45,535 bases of DNA from Methanothrix harundinacea. Its GTDB lineage: Archaea > Halobacteriota > Methanosarcinia > Methanotrichales > Methanotrichaceae. Each line of letters begins with the position of its first letter. Position 1 is the stretch's first letter. The notes under the pieces were generated by a model. The model worked only from the letters and a program-made list of their open reading frames with translations. It ran no database searches and was not told where the DNA came from. The stretch is taken from NCBI GenBank assembly GCA_002502785.1, contig DAQG01000104.1, positions 1-45,535 of the forward strand, written 5' to 3'. Both the position numbers and the translations under genes were made by a program. This document shows, in pieces, positions 26,453 through 33,941 of this stretch.

Positions 26453-27691
26453 ATGGTTGAAGAACTTGGTGGAAAGCAGCGGTATATTGTGACCTTCAAG
26501 AAGAAGGATAGACGGTCGGATAAGACGGCTGACAAGACCGAAATCCTGCAGCAGAGCGTAGGTCCGCGGCTGAACTTCGTAGACGTGGGAGCATGCGCTG
26601 CGGGCTTTGCACCCCCAGATGATCCTGAGGGGTTGGTCGCCCTCGACATCAACGACTTTGAGAGTCCCACGGTTTTTGTCGCCCTCACCGCCGGCGAGGC
26701 GGGAGTCCTCAGCAAGGACCCCAACGTCGAATCGGTGGAGCCTGACGGCAAGGTCTACGCCCTTGACCTCATACCTCAAGAGATGCTTTTTGGCGGCGGA
26801 TTCGTGGGGGGACTGGGCGAACCGAAAGCAGGAGCAGATGGGCCATCAGCCCAGGCAGATGTCACACCCTGGGGAATCTCCAGGGTAAAGGCCCCCATGT
26901 GCTGGGAGGCGACCAAGGCCAAGGGGATATACGTTGCGGTCTTGGATACGGGGATCTGGCCTCACAACGACCTCTCGGGCAACCTCCTCGGCGGGATCAG
27001 CTTCGTTCCTGGAGAGAGCTGGGTCGACGGCAACGGTCATGGAACCCACGTGGCTGGGACGATCGCGGCGGCGATGAACGGGTTCGGAGTGGTGGGGGTT
27101 GCACCTTCCGCCTATCTGTACGCCATAAAAGTCCTCAGCAATGACGGATCGGGGCAATGGAGCTGGCTGATGTCGGGGCTCTATTGGATGAGGACTTACT
27201 ACGGCTGTACCTTCGACGTAGCCAACATGAGCCTCGGAGCCGACTCTGCACCGTCCGCTGTGGAGAGCTACATCAATTACGCGGCAGATAACACCCTGCT
27301 GGTCTGCGCCGCCGGCAATAGCGGCGGTCCGGTCGGCTATCCTGCCAAGTATGCCAAATGCATGGCGGTCAGCGCAATTAAGAGCGACAACACCATAGCG
27401 TCATGGAGCTGTCGTGGGCCAGAGGTGGAGCTCTGCGCTCCTGGTGTCGATATCCTCTCCACATTGCCCGGAAACAGTTACGGTACACTGAGCGGAACGA
27501 GCATGGCGGCGCCGCATGTTTCAGGTGCTGCGGCTCTCTGCCGAGGTACCCACCGAGGATTGGACATGGACCACATCAGGAATATACTCAAATCGACGGC
27601 CAACGACTTAGGAAATCCTGACAAAGACGATCTCTACGGCTACGGCATGATCGACTGCAATGGAGCTACCTTCTGGAAGACATGCGGATAG
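26453..27691 (+). CDS. Subtilisin-like serine protease (S8) without a signal peptide
   Basis: The 412-residue protein has all catalytic parts: Asp165 in AVLDTGIW, His196 in GHGTHVAG, oxyanion Asn289 in AAGNSGG and Ser350 in GTSMAAPH. Residues 8-100 look like an I9 propeptide (RYIVTFKKKDR start, then VFVALTAGEAGVLSKDPNVESVEPD), which in this family folds the enzyme and is then cleaved. No N-terminal hydrophobic stretch is present, so secretion by the Sec route is not expected unless the start is wrong; the GGAGGT at 26441-26446 supports this start. A small inhibitor-like gene lies convergently right behind it. Confidence 0.92.
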   Translation: MVEELGGKQRYIVTFKKKDRRSDKTADKTEILQQSVGPRLNFVDVGACAAGFAPPDDPEGLVALDINDFESPTVFVALTAGEAGVLSKDPNVESVEPDGKVYALDLIPQEMLFGGGFVGGLGEPKAGADGPSAQADVTPWGISRVKAPMCWEATKAKGIYVAVLDTGIWPHNDLSGNLLGGISFVPGESWVDGNGHGTHVAGTIAAAMNGFGVVGVAPSAYLYAIKVLSNDGSGQWSWLMSGLYWMRTYYGCTFDVANMSLGADSAPSAVESYINYAADNTLLVCAAGNSGGPVGYPAKYAKCMAVSAIKSDNTIASWSCRGPEVELCAPGVDILSTLPGNSYGTLSGTSMAAPHVSGAAALCRGTHRGLDMDHIRNILKSTANDLGNPDKDDLYGYGMIDCNGATFWKTCG

Positions 27692-27733
27692 ACTGCCAAA
27701 AATCTTCGACGGCGTGGCTTTGACACGCATCGA

Positions 27734-28015
27734 TCAGAGCGCGCGAATCTCGCTGTCGCGCTCTACTTTTTTCACCGCCTGGACCGCCGCAAGTTCAGAT
27801 ACGTCCCTCATCGAGACGGAACCAGAGACTACCGGGATCGGTCCCGGGATCGCGTTCTCGATCTCCAAGCCGCGCTTGGCTAACTCTCTCTTCGCCTCTT
27901 CCAAGGATGCACCCTTATCCAGGCTGATTAATACCCGGACCTTCTCCTCGGGCGACGTCTTCGACTTGCTCTTGATCATCTCCGAGATATCGTCGGATAT
28001 CTTCGATTCTGGCAT
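27734..28015 (-). CDS. Small I9-like (subtilisin propeptide-like) inhibitor candidate
   Basis: The 93-residue protein, without signal peptide, has a beta-alpha-beta pattern: strand VRVLISLDKG, helix LEEAKRELAKRG, strand PVVSGSVSMRDV, helix SELAAVQAV and closing strand KKVERDSEIRAL. That matches the ferredoxin-like fold of I9 propeptides, whose last strand enters the protease active site. Known stand-alone I9 proteins inhibit subtilases. I start at ATG 28015, with GGTG seven bases upstream; in-frame ATG 28027 is the alternative. It is convergent with the subtilase, 42 nt away. The pairing is inference. Confidence 0.65.
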   Translation of the reverse strand: MPESKISDDISEMIKSKSKTSPEEKVRVLISLDKGASLEEAKRELAKRGLEIENAIPGPIPVVSGSVSMRDVSELAAVQAVKKVERDSEIRAL

Positions 28016-28230
28016 TTTTAACACCATCAATTATATTAGTCGGCAATACCTTAAAAAGATTTTCTTACCATCTGACAGGAAACGATCTTGGCCATACGAG
28101 GGCAGTTGGCGTCAAAGTCCGTGTGCAGGGGGACCTTCCTGACGGTCGGCGGCGTCTGGGTCGGTCTCGGCGGCTCAGGACCTTTCATCGGATCAAAACC
28201 GCCCGAGATCGGCACAAAAATGATCGGGCT

Positions 28231-28809
28231 CTAGGTCACAAACTTCTGGTAGCACTCCTCGCAGACGATCTTTCCGTCCGCTGTCCTCCCCCTGATCTCC
28301 ATGAAGGCTTCGCCGCACTCCTGGCACTCGATGGATGGGTAAATCCTCGCCTTTGCAGGAGCCGGGATATCGACCTCTCGGACCTCTAGGATCTCTTCGT
28401 CGGGGGCGGTGAGGATGTAATCGGTCGCGTCCTCCCGAAGCTTCATGAACTTATCCCTCTCCTCGGGGCTCATTTCGCCTGCGAAATACCTCTTCATGTC
28501 GGTGGGATCGGTCCTGGGGAGGACGTTTTTGAAGTATATTCGGAGGGCCTTGTCGTGGTCCCTCGAGTAGAAGGTGTAGACGTGTTTTCCGTGGTCCTTG
28601 AAGATGAAGTTCCCCTTCCCGAAGGTGCAGCCCAGGAGCTGCTGGATGGCGTCGACGCTGCATGAGCTGTTCTCGACGATGGCCACCAGCTCCTCGTCTT
28701 CGGAACGCTCGTAATGGTTTTTGACGTACTTGGCCACCCGGTAGCCGATGGCGATGCCTGGGCAGGAGTGACCGTGAAATTTTACCGCTTCTTTGAAATC
28801 GTCGTCCAT
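28231..28809 (-). CDS. FmdE-family protein with C-terminal zinc ribbon
   Basis: The 192-residue protein starts with the FmdE pattern FHGHSCPGIAIGYR, has SSCSVDAIQ and GCTFGKGNF in the core, and ends in a two-CxxC ribbon, CQECG and CEECY. FmdE was first seen beside the molybdenum formylmethanofuran dehydrogenase genes of methanogens, and the family is thought to bind metal or handle the cofactor; its exact role is unknown. No fmd/fwd gene is nearby. A GGTG site precedes the ATG. Confidence 0.88.
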   Translation of the reverse strand: MDDDFKEAVKFHGHSCPGIAIGYRVAKYVKNHYERSEDEELVAIVENSSCSVDAIQQLLGCTFGKGNFIFKDHGKHVYTFYSRDHDKALRIYFKNVLPRTDPTDMKRYFAGEMSPEERDKFMKLREDATDYILTAPDEEILEVREVDIPAPAKARIYPSIECQECGEAFMEIRGRTADGKIVCEECYQKFVT

Positions 28810-28952
28810 TTCTTCACCTTGATCTGAATTCGCTGGCTCTGATTATGTCTTGATACTACTTATATCATATTCCATCACATTCTCGGTCGCGGTTCTCCTA
28901 CTCGCTCTCGTCTGGTTTTCCCATTTCTCTTTCTCGCCATCTCTTCTGTCAT

Positions 28953-30149
28953 TCAGTCGCCTCCTCTGGAATCACGTGGGCGAGGCCGAGGGCTGTCCTG
29001 GTGGCGATGGGGCCCAAAAGCTCGAATACGACGGTGGTGGGCGACGATGGTGCTGAAGATCGTCTCGCCGACGGCGGGAAACTGCTCTAGGGCCATGAGG
29101 GCGAGGCCGAGGGCGACCCCGGCCTGGGGGATAAGACCGAGGCCGATGTACTTTTTGACGGCAGCCCCCATCCCGCCGGGGTCCGAGGCCCCGAGGTACG
29201 CTCCGAGGAGCTTTCCCGCCACCCTGAAGACGATGTAGGCGAGCCCCAACAGCCCGATCTCTCGGATGAGGCCGATCTCCAGGAGGGCACCTGCCAAAAC
29301 GAAGAATATCAGGTAGAGGGGCGTATCGAGGGGCTCGATCACCTCGAAGAACCGACACCCTTCAGAGCTTATGTTGACCAGGACAACGCCTAGGGCGAGG
29401 CAGGCGAGAAGGACCGATAAGCCCAGGGAGCTTGCAGCGCCCATCGTGAGGAGGATTATCCCCAGGGTGAATACCTCCAGGTCCGAGGGGTTCACCACCC
29501 TGGACGAGTAGTGGTGCAAAAGCCATGCGAAGGCCGCCCCGAGGATGAGGGAGAAGGCGATCTCGGAGACGGCCATTCCCGCTGCCATTAAAAGGTCGAG
29601 GTGGTTCGCCCCGCCCCCCGCGATCGTCTTTGCCACCACCATCGAGACCGCGAAGATCATCAGGGCCCAAGCATCGTCCAAGGCCACCACCCCAAGAAGG
29701 GTGTCAGTCAGCGGACCCTTGGCTTTTGTCTCCTCCACCACCATGACGGTGGCAGCGGGCGCAGTGGCCGAGGCGATCGCACCGAAGAGGATGGCTATGT
29801 GGATCGGCACCTTCAATAGGAGGTGAAGCGCCGCCGTCACCAGCAACATCGCTCCCAGGGCCTCCATCGCCGATATCCTGACGATGATCTTGCCGGTCTT
29901 TCCGAAAGTTCGGAAGTGGAAATTGCGGCCGATGCCGAAGGCTATCAAGCCCAAGACCACGTCCGAGATGAAGCCAGAGGCGGCGAGGATACCCTCGGGC
30001 ATCACCTCGAGCCCCGACGGCCCTATAACGATCCCGACCAGGATGTAGGAGGTGACCGCCGGGATTTTCGCGGCTCGGAATAGCTTGGCGGCGAGAAAAC
30101 CGGCGAGGATGATGAGGCTCAAGCCCAGCTCTGTGTTCGTTTTGATCAC
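28953..30149 (-). CDS. CPA2-family cation/proton antiporter with a C-terminal frameshift
   Basis: The membrane protein has about 12 hydrophobic segments of the KefB/NapA type, with GIVIGPSGL near residue 40, ALFGAIASATAPAA and GVVALDDAW, where the Asp pair of CPA2 carriers binds the ion. I start at GTG 30149 (MIKTNTELGL); a TATA-like stretch about 25 nt upstream suggests a leaderless mRNA. The last residues after ETIFSTIVA are unlike the family. Removing one base of the GGG at 29039-29041 gives TTVVFELLGPIATRTAL, the expected last helix, ending at a stop at 28949. So the sequence has a +1 frameshift or a sequencing error. Confidence 0.85.
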   Translation of the reverse strand: MIKTNTELGLSLIILAGFLAAKLFRAAKIPAVTSYILVGIVIGPSGLEVMPEGILAASGFISDVVLGLIAFGIGRNFHFRTFGKTGKIIVRISAMEALGAMLLVTAALHLLLKVPIHIAILFGAIASATAPAATVMVVEETKAKGPLTDTLLGVVALDDAWALMIFAVSMVVAKTIAGGGANHLDLLMAAGMAVSEIAFSLILGAAFAWLLHHYSSRVVNPSDLEVFTLGIILLTMGAASSLGLSVLLACLALGVVLVNISSEGCRFFEVIEPLDTPLYLIFFVLAGALLEIGLIREIGLLGLAYIVFRVAGKLLGAYLGASDPGGMGAAVKKYIGLGLIPQAGVALGLALMALEQFPAVGETIFSTIVAHHRRIRAFGPHRHQDSPRPRPRDSRGGD

Positions 30150-30483
30150 CGCCCGGGAATGAAGAACAGGTTCAAATATGATACAAATCAAAAATGGAGA
30201 CGAAGAAGACGTTTGAGAGGCGCGAGCCACAAATCGCCGGTTTTTTATCCGACGCCCCTTTTACGGGGACTGCCGACCTTTATGGTCTTCTGCTCGCACC
30301 TCAAATGTTATTGTCCTCTCAAACTATTTAGGATTTGCGCCAGGAATGAGACGGTGAATGGCAGGTACTATTTCGCTTTTATAAACGTGATATCCGCGCA
30401 GTTGATCGTATGGTGATCGCCACTCGTCAGGCGACTAGTGCGCCGCCAGCATGACGGTGCCTCATGGCCAGACGAAACAAGAT
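30150..30483. other. Intergenic region between the antiporter and cassette 1
   Basis: It holds the antiporter promoter on the minus strand (TATA-like element near 30175) and then featureless sequence. The open frame reading rightwards here lacks a ribosome-binding site and resembles no protein I know. Confidence 0.5.
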
Positions 30484-30712
30484 GGCCTTGAACGACAAAA
30501 AAGTATCTAATACGAACTTATAGAGATCATACTCAGGTTAGACTCAATTTAATCCAAAACTGAACGTTTTAGATCGGATAAACGTTCTTCAAACTCTCAT
30601 CGTTCGAGATGTTTCGGCTCTAATTTTAACTATCGTTCAGGCGGAGGTAGGGTTCGTGAGGACGGTGCTGCCGAACCTGCAGCAAAGCCGTCCTCAAAGT
30701 GGAGTATCGAAA
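30484..30712 (+). repeat. Conserved leader of cassette 1 (long duplicate of 33714-33941)
   Basis: This segment and 33714-33941 share an exact 17-mer at their left ends (GGCCTTGAACGACAAAA), then TGAACGTTTTA, GGATAAACGT, the 23-base stretch at 30608-30630, CGTTCAGGC and the hairpin next to the gene start. The two copies are 229 and 228 bases long, so nearly all spacing is kept. Within it GAACGTTT (30562-30569) pairs with AAACGTTC (30580-30587). It is non-coding and looks like promoter plus leader. Confidence 0.8.
30658..30695 (+). promoter_or_regulatory. Two-tier RNA hairpin in the leader of cassette 1
   Basis: GAGGACGG (30658-30665) pairs with CCGTCCTC (30688-30695), and inside it GCTGC (30667-30671) pairs with GCAGC (30679-30683) around a seven-base loop. 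It ends 17 nt before the ATG and just before the GGAG ribosome-binding site. The second cassette keeps both stems while the loop differs, as expected for a functional RNA structure. Confidence 0.7.
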
Positions 30713-31321
30713 ATGAAACACTTGAAGTCGTTAATAACCCTGGCGTTGGCTTGCCTTCTGGCTGTGCCCGCCTTTGCCATGCCCATGGCCGGTGATGCGG
30801 GGCGTGCAGGAATGTTCGGTCAGTTAAATCTGACCGATGAAGAGATGGCAGACATGACTTTGGCCGAGCTGAAGGAGATGGCAGAAGATGCGAAGACCAA
30901 CGCTACTGATAGGCCATTCTTCATGGGTGAGATCGGTCTCCTCGCGACAGACCTGACCACAGAAGACGTGGAAGGGATGACCCTCGCCGAGATCGAAGAG
31001 CTGAAAGAGAGCCTGATGGAGGAACTCGAAGGCATGACCTTGGCCGAGATCGAGGAGCTGAAAGAGGAGAGAAAGACCGAGATGGAGGAGATGACCCTCG
31101 CCGAGCTGAAGGAACAGAGAGAGATCCTAAGTCTTCTTGGCGTCGGTGGTGGCCACAAAAATCAGCCTGGAATGGCCGGTCCCAATGGCTGTAACATAAT
31201 GGGGGGCCAAGCTCCTCAGGGCAATCAACCCGGAATGGCCGGTGCCGGAGCACAGCAGCAGGGCATGGGTCCGGGCTGCATGAACGCGCAGGGATTTGAC
31301 ACGAAGGGCCCCGAACTGTAA
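30713..31321 (+). CDS. Secreted Met/Glu-rich repeat protein, cassette 1 gene A
   Basis: The 202-residue protein belongs to no family I recognise. It has a signal peptide (MKHLKSLITLALACLLAVPA, cut near AFA-MP), then a conserved start GMFGQLNLTDEE. Next come four to five imperfect copies of an acidic helical motif MTLAE-[LI]-EELKE (about residues 45-140), likely a coiled rod. The tail is rich in Met, Gly, Asn and Gln with Cys (GPNGCNIMGGQAPQGNQPG, then MNAQGFD). I start at ATG 30713, after GGAG; the frame is open back to a GTG at 30656, which would cover the hairpin. It is paired with the next gene and is a paralogue of 33942-34475. Met/Cys-rich tails can bind soft metals; that is speculation. 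Confidence 0.75.
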   Translation: MKHLKSLITLALACLLAVPAFAMPMAGDAGRAGMFGQLNLTDEEMADMTLAELKEMAEDAKTNATDRPFFMGEIGLLATDLTTEDVEGMTLAEIEELKESLMEELEGMTLAEIEELKEERKTEMEEMTLAELKEQREILSLLGVGGGHKNQPGMAGPNGCNIMGGQAPQGNQPGMAGAGAQQQGMGPGCMNAQGFDTKGPEL

Positions 31322-31379
31322 CCAGGAGGATACGTATAAAGCAAATTATTACTGTTAGATCAGGTTTCGAATGAGGTTG

Positions 31380-31398
31380 TGGGCCCGTAAGCGGCCCA
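31380..31398 (+). promoter_or_regulatory. Hairpin between genes A and B, cassette 1
   Basis: TGGGCC (31380-31385) pairs with GGCCCA (31393-31398) around a seven-base loop, shortly before the GAGGTGAT ribosome-binding site of gene B. A related hairpin stands at the same place in cassette 2, after the shared sequence TAGATCAGGT. Confidence 0.55.
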
Positions 31399-31427
31399 TG
31401 ACCACTTACCTGAGGTGATTTAAGTTG

Positions 31428-31964
31428 ATGAAAAACATGCCAATTCCTGAATCCGCGATCAGTTCGTCTCTCCCTCCGATGAATACAATCTGCGTCAAGA
31501 GCGGCTATGCCCTGGGACCTGAAGGGTCTTTCTTCAAGTCGGCCCGCCCCCTCAGAATAGAGATCGAAGGAATGAGGCTTCTCAGCCCAGCCCAGATCAA
31601 AGACCACCTCCTGAACAGAACGAGCCTCGAAGAGATCAAAATGCTGATCGAAGAGGAAGCTGATCCGTCTTACATATACCGGGGCAAGATTCGGATCGAT
31701 AATGATTACTATAGTCTGGTGGACGTGGATTTCAGATGCCGAGACTCCGGGACGATCTTGAGGGCCAACCTGGCAGACGACTTGGCCGATCTTCGTGAAG
31801 GTGATGGGGCCCACTTATACTCAGGCACCAAAGACGACTTCGTCGGACATATCGAGACGAGAGTGTGCGGTGGGATCTCCAAAGGCCGTCTCGTGATAAG
31901 TCATGGGATCCTCAGCGGCAGGTACAATGTACACCTGGACGTGGCTGCCGGTGAGGAGTTTTGA
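31428..31964 (+). CDS. Cytoplasmic protein of unknown family, cassette 1 gene B
   Basis: The 178-residue protein has no signal peptide or membrane segment. It shares with 34672-35181 a long conserved block: GYALGPEGSFFKSARPLRIE followed by IEGMRLLSPAQIK (residues ~26-58), SYIYRGKI, VDVDFRCRDS, an SGTKDDFVGHIET-like segment and the ending GRYNVHLD. Predicted strands dominate. I do not recognise the family. The ATG at 31428 follows GAGGTGAT; an in-frame TTG precedes it. It follows the secreted gene by 106 nt with a hairpin between, so the pair is probably one transcript. Confidence 0.75.
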   Translation: MKNMPIPESAISSSLPPMNTICVKSGYALGPEGSFFKSARPLRIEIEGMRLLSPAQIKDHLLNRTSLEEIKMLIEEEADPSYIYRGKIRIDNDYYSLVDVDFRCRDSGTILRANLADDLADLREGDGAHLYSGTKDDFVGHIETRVCGGISKGRLVISHGILSGRYNVHLDVAAGEEF

Positions 31965-31978
31965 TCTTCGTGAAGATC
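31963..31978 (+). promoter_or_regulatory. Palindrome at the end of cassette 1
   Basis: GATCTTC-GT-GAAGATC is a perfect 16-base palindrome overlapping the gene B stop. The start of it is also kept at the end of cassette 2 (GATCTTAGTGAGA), so it belongs to the duplicated unit. Confidence 0.35.
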
Positions 31979-32323
31979 GAAAGGTGCCAGGTCGTCTCAG
32001 CGCCGGTCGCATCCTTCATGACGACGGCCCCTCCATCTTCCTTTAATGAGGGTCCTGACCCGAGCGGGTCCTTTTCAGACCTGACACTGAACGACGATGA
32101 TCTGAGCAAAAGTTGCAGGCTGACTATTTGCCCGCACATTACGAGATGGATCAATACTCCCATCCCGCCCCGAGAGCTCTCTGGCGATACGCTTCGTTTC
32201 TGTTTCCCTCCTCCCCCTCGCCAGACCTCGTCAGAGAGCCGGGAACGCGGGGCTTGGTTGCTGAAACATCAGAAAGTTTCCCGTCAATTGAGATAGTTAC
32301 CTGACAAGAGGTGAATGACTAAA
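31979..32323. other. Spacer between cassette 1 and the TPR gene, with a terminator-like hairpin
   Basis: At 32057-32070 GACCCG-AG-CGGGTC is followed by CTTTT, a terminator-like structure. The rest shows no gene I can support; the overlapping open frame has an unusual Pro/Ser composition and no ribosome-binding site of note. It ends with GAGGTGA at 32308-32314, the site for the TPR gene. Confidence 0.45.
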
Positions 32324-33004
32324 ATGAGATTGAAACCGATTTTGACCCTGTTGATGCTGGCAGGGATGGCAATGCCCGTATATGGCCAGCTGACTGCAGA
32401 GGAATGGTTAGAGGAAGGCAACGCTCTCTATCTCCAGGGCGATTACGATGGTGCCATCGATGCCTTTGACGAGGCGCTAAGCCTGGATCCCGAATACGCC
32501 TATGCTTGGAACAACAAAGGCAACGTTCTCAATTCCCTGGGCGATTACGATGGTGCCATCGATGCCTTCGACGAGGCGATAAGCTTGGATCCCAAGTATG
32601 CCATGGCCTGGAACAACAAAGGCATAGCTCTCTATTACCAGGGCAACTACGATGAGGCCGTCCAGGCTTACGACGAGGCGCTAAGCCTGGATCCCAATTA
32701 TGCCGATGCTTGGAACAACAAGGGCAATGCTCTCTATTCCCTCGGCGATTTAGATGAGGCCATCGAGGCCTTTGACGAGGTGATAAACTTGGATCCTGAG
32801 ATCGCCACAGCCTGGTATAACAAGGGCAATACACTTTGTTCCCAGGGAAATTACGATGAGGCGATAGAAGCTTATGACAAGGCAGTAAGCCTTTATCCCG
32901 AATACGTCTATGCTTGGAACAACAAAGGCGTTGCTCTCGAAGCCCTTGGCAGGACATCTGAGGCCGACGACGCCTACGCCAGGGCTCAGGAGCTGTGGAC
33001 GTAG
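32324..33004 (+). CDS. Secreted TPR-repeat protein
   Basis: The 226-residue protein has a signal peptide (LTLLMLAGMAMPVYG, cut before Gln) and then six consecutive 34-residue TPR units with the classic pattern AWNNKGNALYSLGDYDEAI-[ED]-AFDEALSLDP. TPR arrays are protein-binding scaffolds; archaeal secreted ones are found near the cell surface. The DNA of the units is very similar, so they arose by recent tandem duplication. I use ATG 32324, nine bases after GAGGTGA; the ATG at 32315 is too close to that site. It lies between the two cassette copies and could bind their secreted products, which is inference. Confidence 0.88.
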   Translation: MRLKPILTLLMLAGMAMPVYGQLTAEEWLEEGNALYLQGDYDGAIDAFDEALSLDPEYAYAWNNKGNVLNSLGDYDGAIDAFDEAISLDPKYAMAWNNKGIALYYQGNYDEAVQAYDEALSLDPNYADAWNNKGNALYSLGDLDEAIEAFDEVINLDPEIATAWYNKGNTLCSQGNYDEAIEAYDKAVSLYPEYVYAWNNKGVALEALGRTSEADDAYARAQELWT

Positions 33005-33713
33005 TAGGGTAGGCTGGAATCGAATCCACCATCCACCCTGTTTAATTTATATATTGTTCTATCGAGGATTTCGATTAACCTCCGGTCGAGTGCCTTCGTT
33101 TAAATACCCCTTAAATATGGATGGGCTAAATTTTGGGAATTATAGGGGTTTTTCGAAATCCTCTATCATATCTTCTACATCTCCCCGTTAGTGTTTTTCT
33201 CGCAACGGGCGCATCTGTATTCAAGCCGCAGTTGTGCTGTAAACCTTGGCAATCCTTTCCGTTTCCAAGACGATGCCCGTTCCGATCTGTGTGCTCCAAT
33301 CTATTTCTCCGCTAACGGTATTCTATAGCAATTTGCCATATTTGAACTTCAAAGAGTTGCACAATCGAACGGCTGCGATTCTGGAGTTCCGGGGGGTGTA
33401 GATGGCTCGAAAACTGGATGTTCGGTGGTCTAAACCGGGACATTGTTATCTAAACGGCGACCTTCACGTGCTGGTATATGGGGTGGCGTGAGGGCTACAA
33501 CGTCAAGAACGTCTAGATCTGATCCGAAAAGGAGAGTAGAGGAGCAGGGTACGTTGGCGTTTTCTACTGCGGTGAATAGGATTGGTGATCCCGTATTGAA
33601 TTGTGAAATACGTGACACAAGATTTCCGAGTACGTAGCGCATACGATATCGGTTAGATCGGCGAAGCTGGTGCCATCGGGATAATTGCATATTAGAAATA
33701 TAAGGTTCAAAAG
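33005..33713. other. 700-base gap without a recognisable gene
   Basis: No open frame here has a ribosome-binding site with a plausible protein. Composition is mixed and lower in GC than the neighbours. No terminal inverted repeats or transposase motifs were seen. It may be decayed DNA. Confidence 0.4.
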
Positions 33714-33884
33714 GGCCTTGAACGACAAAATAAACGCAAATAACTATATTTGCATAATACAAAACATTTAAGTCTAATTTAAGCTAAAACTGAACGTTTT
33801 AGGACGGATAAACGTCAATCAAACGTTCAGCGTTCGGGATGTTTCGGCTCTAATTTTAACTACCGTTCAGGCAGGGAGGGCTTC

Positions 33885-33938
33885 ATGAGGACGGCGCTGC
33901 CAAAGCCGCAGCAAAGCCGTCCTCTAAGTGAGGTATAG
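33885..33938 (+). CDS. Possible 17-codon upstream ORF overlapping the hairpin
   Basis: ATG 33885 opens a frame MRTALPKPQQSRPLSEV ending at TAG 33936-33938, three bases before the ATG of the secreted gene. In cassette 1 the same positions read MRTVLPNLQQSRPQSGV but run on in frame into the gene. The similarity may simply reflect the hairpin, so translation is uncertain. A GGAGGG at 33876-33881 lies close to the ATG. Confidence 0.3.
   Translation: MRTALPKPQQSRPLSEV
33887..33924 (+). promoter_or_regulatory. Two-tier RNA hairpin in the leader of cassette 2
   Basis: GAGGACGG (33887-33894) pairs with CCGTCCTC (33917-33924), with inner GCTGC (33896-33900) and GCAGC (33908-33912). All stems equal those of cassette 1; the loop is CAAAGCC instead of CGAACCT. 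Confidence 0.7.
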
Positions 33939-33941
33939 GAA

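Larger units (their letters stand above)
33714..33941 (+). repeat. Conserved leader of cassette 2 (long duplicate of 30484-30712)
   Basis: The shared blocks with the first leader are the 17-mer GGCCTTGAACGACAAAA, TGAACGTTTTA, GGATAAACGT, the 23-base stretch at 33838-33860, and the hairpin. The inverted pair GAACGTTT/AAACGTC is slightly degraded here, but an extra AAACGTTC occurs at 33821-33828. Confidence 0.8.

Noticed and set aside
30159..30416. 85-codon frame left of cassette 1
   Set aside because: Covers the antiporter promoter, no start signal, odd composition.
31961..32296. 111-codon frame between gene B and the TPR gene
   Set aside because: Contains a terminator-like hairpin, Pro/Ser-rich, no ribosome-binding site; not conserved after cassette 2.
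32413..33000. Period-102 DNA repeats considered as a CRISPR or satellite array
   Set aside because: They are in-frame TPR codons with the TPR consensus, not spacers and repeats.
33430..33762. 110-codon minus-strand frame in the 33.0-33.7 kb gap
   Set aside because: Runs into the conserved leader of cassette 2, no ribosome-binding site and no protein pattern.
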